From Planctomycetota bacterium (GTDB lineage: Bacteria; Planctomycetota; MHYJ01; JACPRB01), in contig JACQFK010000150.1 in NCBI GenBank assembly GCA_016200125.1, positions 1 to 10,629 of the forward strand: 10,629 nt of DNA, written 5' to 3'. How positions within the stretch are numbered: the first letter of the stretch is position 1; the number at the start of each line of letters is the position of its first letter. Under the pieces are notes generated by a model. That model did no database searches. It worked only from the letters and a program-made list of their open reading frames with translations, and was not told the DNA's origin. The translations under genes and the position numbers were made by a program. Shown here piece after piece: positions 6,402-10,629 of this stretch.

Positions 6402-7225
6402 AGAACGGCGGCGCCTCCGTTCTGGAAATCCAGCCCTGGCTCTGGCCGGTCGCCGCGCCGCCCCGGATCCGCGAGGGGGCCTGGTCGCTCGCCGGCCTGG
6501 CGGACCCCTGTTCCCGCGGCTTCCGTGGAGCCGCGGCGGCGGTCGTGCTGGGCGCGCTGCCGCTCCTGCTTTCCGCCGCGACGGGCGTCCCGGGCCACGC
6601 GGCGCTGTCGGCCGCGGGCCTCCTCCTCCTCAGCCTGGCCTGCGTCCGGAGGGATGCGGGGCAGGAGGGGATCGCATTCATCCTGCTCGCCTTCCTCGCC
6701 CATGGCGTCGCGGCGGTCGCGATCGCCCACGTCGATCCCGTCGCGGCGGCGAGGGTCATGCCGGGCGCGGAGGAGTACTGGAAGAAGCAGCTCCTGTGGA
6801 TCCGCACGGGCTGGGATCCCGAGTACGAGACCTCGGCCTGGCTGCCCGCCCACGTCGGGCAGCTGGGAGGCGGGATCCTCACCTCTTATGTCTCCCTCGG
6901 GTGGATCACCTTCTTCGAGGGCTTCCGCGAAGTGGACTGGATGAACTTCTACAGCGCGCGGCTGATGGACTCCAGCCGCAGCCCGGCCCTGGCGCTGCTC
7001 CTGGGCTGGCACGCCTGGTCGCTGCTCCGCGGCCTGGGCTTCGGGGTGCTCAGCTTCGAAGTGCTCTCGCTCTCGCTGGGGCGGCTGACGGGGCGCCGCT
7101 TCTCGACGCCCGCGCGCCGCCGGAACCGCTGGACCGCGGCGCTCCTGCTGCTGGGCGCCGACGGTCTCGTCAAGTTCCTCGCCCTCCAGGCCGTGCAGCG
7201 CGGCCTGCTCGAGAATCTTCGATGA
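6398..7225 (+). CDS. Polytopic membrane protein of unknown function
   Basis: The protein has 275 residues and about six predicted transmembrane segments: roughly 43-61, 66-83, 91-110, 154-173, 195-220 and 246-265. Between the third and fourth lies a soluble stretch of about 45 residues, rich in tryptophan and charged residues (EEYWKKQLLWIRTGWDPEYE). After the fourth comes FFEGFREVDWMNFYSARLMD, which looks conserved and may be a functional loop. The last two segments are separated by a very basic loop (GRRFSTPARRRNRW), probably cytoplasmic. There are no transporter signatures, nucleotide-binding motifs or obvious metal ligands. Its start overlaps the stop of the 73-residue membrane protein, so the two are probably made together. 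I cannot name a family; a distant link to other small helical-bundle membrane proteins cannot be judged by eye. Confidence 0.75.
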   Translation: MKNGGASVLEIQPWLWPVAAPPRIREGAWSLAGLADPCSRGFRGAAAAVVLGALPLLLSAATGVPGHAALSAAGLLLLSLACVRRDAGQEGIAFILLAFLAHGVAAVAIAHVDPVAAARVMPGAEEYWKKQLLWIRTGWDPEYETSAWLPAHVGQLGGGILTSYVSLGWITFFEGFREVDWMNFYSARLMDSSRSPALALLLGWHAWSLLRGLGFGVLSFEVLSLSLGRLTGRRFSTPARRRNRWTAALLLLGADGLVKFLALQAVQRGLLENLR

Positions 7226-7272
7226 CCGTCCCCCCGGCGACGGGCGCAAGCGTTCCATAGCCGGGGACATTG

Positions 7273-7398
7273 ATGAGTCGAGCACTCTTCCTGATCGCGA
7301 CGGCGCTGGCGCTGTTCCCCCACTGAAGCTCCCTGAGCGCCGCGCCCGCCCCTGGCGAGGGCGAAGAGCTCTTCGAGACGAAAATCCGTCCCCTCCTG
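7273..7398 (+). other. Severed signal-peptide region of the cytochrome gene (in-frame TGA)
   Basis: This stretch is in the same frame as the cytochrome ORF that begins at 7399. ATG at 7273 reads MSRALFLIATALALFPH, a typical N-region and hydrophobic core of a signal peptide, and then meets TGA at 7324-7326. Reading continues without another stop: SSLSAAPAPGEGEELF, then ETKIRPLL. The latter is the usual lead-in to the first haem motif of PSCyt1 domains (an I-x-P-x-L sequence a few residues before CxxCH). A frame change does not repair it without a second compensating one, so a single substitution is the simplest cause (TGG, CGA, GGA or TGC to TGA). Other genes here end in TGA (1483, 5124, 6401, 7225), so TGA is a stop in this genome. 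A weak GGGGA precedes the ATG. Confidence 0.75.
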
Positions 7399-9759
7399 AT
7401 GCGCACCTGCTTCAAGTGCCACGGCGGGGACAAGACCGCCAACGGCCTCCGCGTCGATTCGCGCGAGGCCCTGCTCAAGGGCGGCAAGCGCGGACCGGCG
7501 ATCGTGCCCGGAAACCCCGACGCGGGCTTCCTGATGCCCGCGCTCCGCTACGCCGACGAGGAGTTCCGCATGCCTCCCAAGGAGAGGCTCGCGGCCAAGG
7601 TCGTCGACGACTTCGCGCTGTGGATCAAGATGGGCGCGCCCTGGCCCGAGCGCCCGCCCGCCGCCGCGACGAGGGGCGTCCGCCACTGGGCCTTCCAGCC
7701 GCCCGCGAAGATCGATCCCGCGGGCTTCCCCGGCACGGCGGCCCATCCCGTCGACCGCCTGATCCGCGCCGCCCAGGCCCCGCTGGGCCTCCGCCCGGTG
7801 GCGCCCGCGGAGAAGCGCGTCCTCATCCGCCGCGCCGCGCTCGACCTCGTCGGGCTCCCGCCCGCGCCCGAACGGGTCGAGGCCTTCGTCGCCGACACGC
7901 GGCCCGACGCCTTCGAGCGCCTGATCGACGAACTGCTCGCCTCGCCGCGCTACGGCGAGCGCTGGGGGCGCCACTGGCTGGACGTCGCCCGCTACGCGGA
8001 CACCGCCGGCGACGACTCGGACTATCCCGTCCCCCAGGCCGCCCTCTACCGCGACTGGGTGATCGACGCCTTCAACCAGGACCTGCCCTACGACGAGTTC
8101 CTCCGGGAGCAGATCGCGGGGGACCTGCTGGCCCGGACGGCGCCGCCCGAGAAGTACGCCGGCTGCACAATCGCCACCGGCTTCATCGCCCAGGCCAAGC
8201 GCTTCGGGACCCACAAGCACGAAGACATGCACCTCATGATCGAGGACACGATCTCGACGCTCGGCCAGGCCGTCCTCGGCCTCACCTTCCGCTGCGCCCG
8301 CTGCCACGACCACAAGTACGATCCCACCACGAGCGAGGACTATTACGCGCTCTACGGCTTCTTCCAGAGCATCGTCTATCCCCACCCGGGCAGCGAGGAG
8401 ATGCACCAGCCCAACGAGCTCATCCCCCTCGTGCCCGAAGCCGAGCTCAAGGCCGCCGAGGCGCGCTTCCAGGAGGAGCACGGCGAGCGGCTGAAGGCCC
8501 TCGAGGCGGAGCTCAAGAAGATCGACGAGGAGAGCGAGGCCGGCAAGGCCCTCAAGGAGACCAAGGCCGCGCTCGAGGCGATCAAGAAGGAGCCCAAGTC
8601 GGACGAGCGGGACGCGCGGCGCAAGCAGGCGAACGACCGCCGAGTCGCGCTCGAGAAGGAGATCGCCGAGAAGAGCAAGGCGCTGCGGGAGGAGCTCGAC
8701 GGCATCAGGAAGCAGAGCCCCGCGGGAAAGACGCCGGTTGCGTATGCCGTGAAGGAGGGCAAGCCGGTCGACGCCAAGCTCCAGGTCGGCGGCGAGCCGA
8801 ACCGCTCGGGAGCGGTCGTCCGCCGCGGGCTGCCCAAGTTCCTCTACCCGCCGGGGACGATCGAGATCGCCGCGGGCACGAGCGGCCGCCTGGAGCTCGC
8901 CCGCTGGCTCGCCAGCCCCGAGAATCCGCTCACCGCGCGCGTCATGGTCAACCGGATCTGGCAGCACCACTTCGGCAAGGGGCTGGTCGCGACGCCCTCC
9001 AACTTCGGCATCCAGGGCGAGCCGCCCACCCATCCGGAGCTGCTCGACTACCTGGCGGCGCGCTTCGTCGAAGGCGGCTGGTCGATCAAGAACCTGCACC
9101 GGCTGATCATGACCTCGGAGACCTGGCGGCTCTCGAGCGCGAACGACCCGGCGAACTTCGCCAAGGATTCGGGCAACCGCTGGTACTGGCGCGCGGACCG
9201 GCAGAGGCTCGACGCGGAGACGCTCCGCGATTCGCTCCTCCAGCTGGGCGGAAACCTGGAGCTCGACCGGCCGGGGCTCCATCCCTTCCCCGCCCCCGAC
9301 AAGTGGAACTACTCGGCCCACCGCCAGTTCAGCGCCAACTACGCGTCGAACCACCGCAGCGTCTACCTCATGGTCCAGCGGCTCCATCCCCATCCCTATC
9401 TCTCGGTCTTCAACGGCGCCGACGCGAAGCTGACCACCGACCTGCGGGACGCGTCGACGGTGCCGCCCCAGGCGCTCTTCCTGGCCAACAGCGCCCTCGT
9501 CCACGAGCAGTCCGCCAAGTGGGCCGCGCGCCTGATCCAGGCGTCGCCCGCCGCGGAGGACAGGCTGCGCCAGGCCTTCTTTGAAGCCTACTCGAGACCG
9601 CCGTCGGCGCGCGAAGTGGAGCGCGCGGCGGCCTACGTCCGGACCTACGCCGACGCGCTGGCCAAGGAAGGCGCGGCGGATGAGAAGCGGGAGCGGGAGG
9701 CCTGGGCGAGCCTGGCGCGCGTGCTGTTCGCCTCGAACGAGTTCTATCACGTGGACTGA
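7399..9759 (+). CDS. Planctomycete cytochrome protein (PSCyt1-PSCyt2-PSD1), 5' end interrupted
   Basis: The intact ORF has 786 residues. In order: PSCyt1 (about 1-85) with haem motif CFKCH at 4-8 and a distal Met (RMPP, 57-60); PSCyt2/DUF1549 (about 97-325), including DLVGLPP, RYGERWGRHWLDVARYADT and a second CxxCH (CARCHDHKYDP, 299-309); a charged coiled coil (about 349-438); and PSD1/DUF1553 (about 478-745), including NPLTARVMVNRIWQHHFGKG, PSNFGIQGEPPTHPELLDYL and RQRLDAETLRDS. Such proteins are exported, and haem is attached outside the cytoplasm. They are typically paired with DUF1501 and often linked to polysaccharide breakdown, although their reaction is not established. The natural start is almost certainly 7273, but a TGA at 7324 separates the signal peptide. 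Translated from 7399 the protein would stay in the cytoplasm without haem. DUF1501 follows after five bases. Confidence 0.9.
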   Translation: MRTCFKCHGGDKTANGLRVDSREALLKGGKRGPAIVPGNPDAGFLMPALRYADEEFRMPPKERLAAKVVDDFALWIKMGAPWPERPPAAATRGVRHWAFQPPAKIDPAGFPGTAAHPVDRLIRAAQAPLGLRPVAPAEKRVLIRRAALDLVGLPPAPERVEAFVADTRPDAFERLIDELLASPRYGERWGRHWLDVARYADTAGDDSDYPVPQAALYRDWVIDAFNQDLPYDEFLREQIAGDLLARTAPPEKYAGCTIATGFIAQAKRFGTHKHEDMHLMIEDTISTLGQAVLGLTFRCARCHDHKYDPTTSEDYYALYGFFQSIVYPHPGSEEMHQPNELIPLVPEAELKAAEARFQEEHGERLKALEAELKKIDEESEAGKALKETKAALEAIKKEPKSDERDARRKQANDRRVALEKEIAEKSKALREELDGIRKQSPAGKTPVAYAVKEGKPVDAKLQVGGEPNRSGAVVRRGLPKFLYPPGTIEIAAGTSGRLELARWLASPENPLTARVMVNRIWQHHFGKGLVATPSNFGIQGEPPTHPELLDYLAARFVEGGWSIKNLHRLIMTSETWRLSSANDPANFAKDSGNRWYWRADRQRLDAETLRDSLLQLGGNLELDRPGLHPFPAPDKWNYSAHRQFSANYASNHRSVYLMVQRLHPHPYLSVFNGADAKLTTDLRDASTVPPQALFLANSALVHEQSAKWAARLIQASPAAEDRLRQAFFEAYSRPPSAREVERAAAYVRTYADALAKEGAADEKREREAWASLARVLFASNEFYHVD

Positions 9760-9764
9760 CGACC

Positions 9765-10629
9765 ATGGGCTGCGACTTCGGTCTGACGCGGCGCGATTTC
9801 CTGAGCCAGGCGCTGGCCGGCGCGGGCGGGCTGGGCCTCTACGGCCGCCTCTCGATCGCCGCGGCCCTGAACGACGCCGGTCCCCTGGCCCCGCGGCCCG
9901 GCCACTTCCCCGCCAAGGCGAAGAACCTCGTCGTCTTCTTCTTCACGGGCGGCATGTCGCACGTCGACACCTTCGACTACAAGCCCGCGCTCAACCGCGA
10001 CCACGGCAAGCCCCAGTCCGGGAAGCTGGTCAAGGGCTCGCCCTTCAAGTTCTCCCGCTACGGCAAGAGCGGCAAGTGGGTGAGCGACCTCCTGCCCAAC
10101 GTGGCGGAGACGGTGGACGATCTCTGCTTCATCCACTCGATCTTCAACGATTCGGGCGGCCACTCGAAGGCCACGCTCTCGATGCACACGGGGTCGGTGA
10201 CGATCCCGATGCCGAGCCTCGGCGCCTGGGTGGGCTACGGCCTGGGCACGATGAACCCGAACCTGCCGCCCTTCGTGGTCTTCGCGAAGCTGGAGCCCTA
10301 CAACGCCCACATCTGCTGGGGCTCCGACTTCCTCCCCGCCCACTACCGCGGCCTGCGCATCATCCCCCCGGAGGCGATCCCGAACGTCAAGAGCCCCGTC
10401 GAGTCCGCCACGCGGCTGGAGCTGGAGCGGAGGATGCTCCGCGACGTGAACGAGGACCACCTGTCGGCGCACCCCGAGGACCTCAACCTGCGCTCGCGGA
10501 TGACGAACTTCGAAACCGCCTACGGGCTCATGCAGGAGGCCCCCGAGGCCTTCGACACGGCGAAGGAGTCCGAGGAGACGCTGAAGCTCTACGGCACGAA
10601 CCCGGACGACCGCTCGTCGCTCGGCTACC
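9765..10629 (+). CDS. DUF1501 Tat-exported protein, 3' truncated by window
   Basis: At least 288 residues are visible and the frame stays open to the right edge. The N-terminus MGCDFGLTRRDFLSQALAGA carries a twin-arginine signal (TRRDFL, Arg9-Arg10), so the folded protein is exported by Tat. DUF1501 landmarks follow: LVVFFFTGGMSHVDTFDYKP, LLPNVAETVDDLCFIHSIF, GGHSKATLSMHTGS, and PSLGAWVGYGLG. DUF1501 belongs to the alkaline phosphatase/sulfatase-like superfamily, with metal-ligand candidates at Asp and His of GGMSHVDTFD and HS of the GGH motif. The substrate is unknown. Full-length members are usually 400-480 residues, so about a third is missing. It starts five bases after the cytochrome stop, with no strong ribosome-binding site, suggesting translational coupling to the cytochrome gene. 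Confidence 0.92.
   Translation, partial: MGCDFGLTRRDFLSQALAGAGGLGLYGRLSIAAALNDAGPLAPRPGHFPAKAKNLVVFFFTGGMSHVDTFDYKPALNRDHGKPQSGKLVKGSPFKFSRYGKSGKWVSDLLPNVAETVDDLCFIHSIFNDSGGHSKATLSMHTGSVTIPMPSLGAWVGYGLGTMNPNLPPFVVFAKLEPYNAHICWGSDFLPAHYRGLRIIPPEAIPNVKSPVESATRLELERRMLRDVNEDHLSAHPEDLNLRSRMTNFETAYGLMQEAPEAFDTAKESEETLKLYGTNPDDRSSLGY

Noticed and set aside
7324..7326. TGA as selenocysteine or a reassigned codon
   Set aside because: The codon lies in a signal peptide, where selenocysteine makes no sense, and several other genes here end in TGA.
7416..9584. Plus-strand ORF of 722 codons inside the cytochrome gene
   Set aside because: It is an Arg/Pro/Gly-rich out-of-frame reading of the cytochrome gene with no domain.
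6949..9750. Very long minus-strand ORF (933 codons) antisense to the cytochrome gene
   Set aside because: It mirrors a GC-rich gene with clear PSCyt and PSD1 domains on the plus strand. Its protein is low-complexity Arg/Gly/Leu/Val with no recognisable domain, as expected for a shadow frame.
9747..10472. Minus-strand ORF of 241 codons at the right end
   Set aside because: It is antisense to the DUF1501 gene, whose Tat motif and conserved blocks are on the plus strand.

Overview
The window is GC-rich, densely coding bacterial DNA. The best taxonomic clue is at the right end. There, a Planctomycete-type cytochrome protein (PSCyt1, PSCyt2 and PSD1 domains, formerly DUF1549/DUF1553) is followed directly by a Tat-exported DUF1501 protein. 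This pair is a hallmark of Planctomycetota and some other PVC bacteria. A PQQ-like beta-propeller protein and a HEAT-repeat membrane protein fit the same origin. The assignment is inferred from gene content only.

Left part (1-2431): the C-terminal end of a receiver (REC) domain, probably from a hybrid sensor kinase or response regulator, converges on a DUF2846-like lipoprotein gene. The two stop codons share one CTAG. Across a 242-base divergent gap lie a PEGA-type lipoprotein and a C39-like cysteine peptidase lipoprotein with a hydrophobic tail. All three full-length proteins here carry lipobox-type signals, so this is a cell-envelope cluster.

Middle (2496-5124): a minus-strand pair encodes a membrane-anchored HEAT-repeat protein and then a secreted PQQ-like propeller. 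Diverging from it is a tiny single-pass membrane protein with two CxxC knuckles.

Centre-right (5150-7225): a run of plus-strand genes of unknown family. The first (5150-5673) is split between two frames, and the switch falls at a GC-rich palindrome. The next has a recognisable promoter so close to its start that the mRNA would be nearly leaderless. Two further membrane-protein genes overlap as ATGA and are probably translationally coupled.

Right part (7273-10629): the cytochrome/DUF1501 pair. The cytochrome gene has an in-frame TGA in its signal peptide, so its long downstream ORF has lost the export signal needed for haem attachment. DUF1501 runs off the window.

No tRNA, rRNA, CRISPR array, insertion sequence or phage gene was seen. 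No gap between genes exceeds 300 bases. The most noteworthy signals are the two gene lesions (real decay, recoding or assembly error) and several unassigned small membrane proteins. I did not find a convincing new defence or mobile system.
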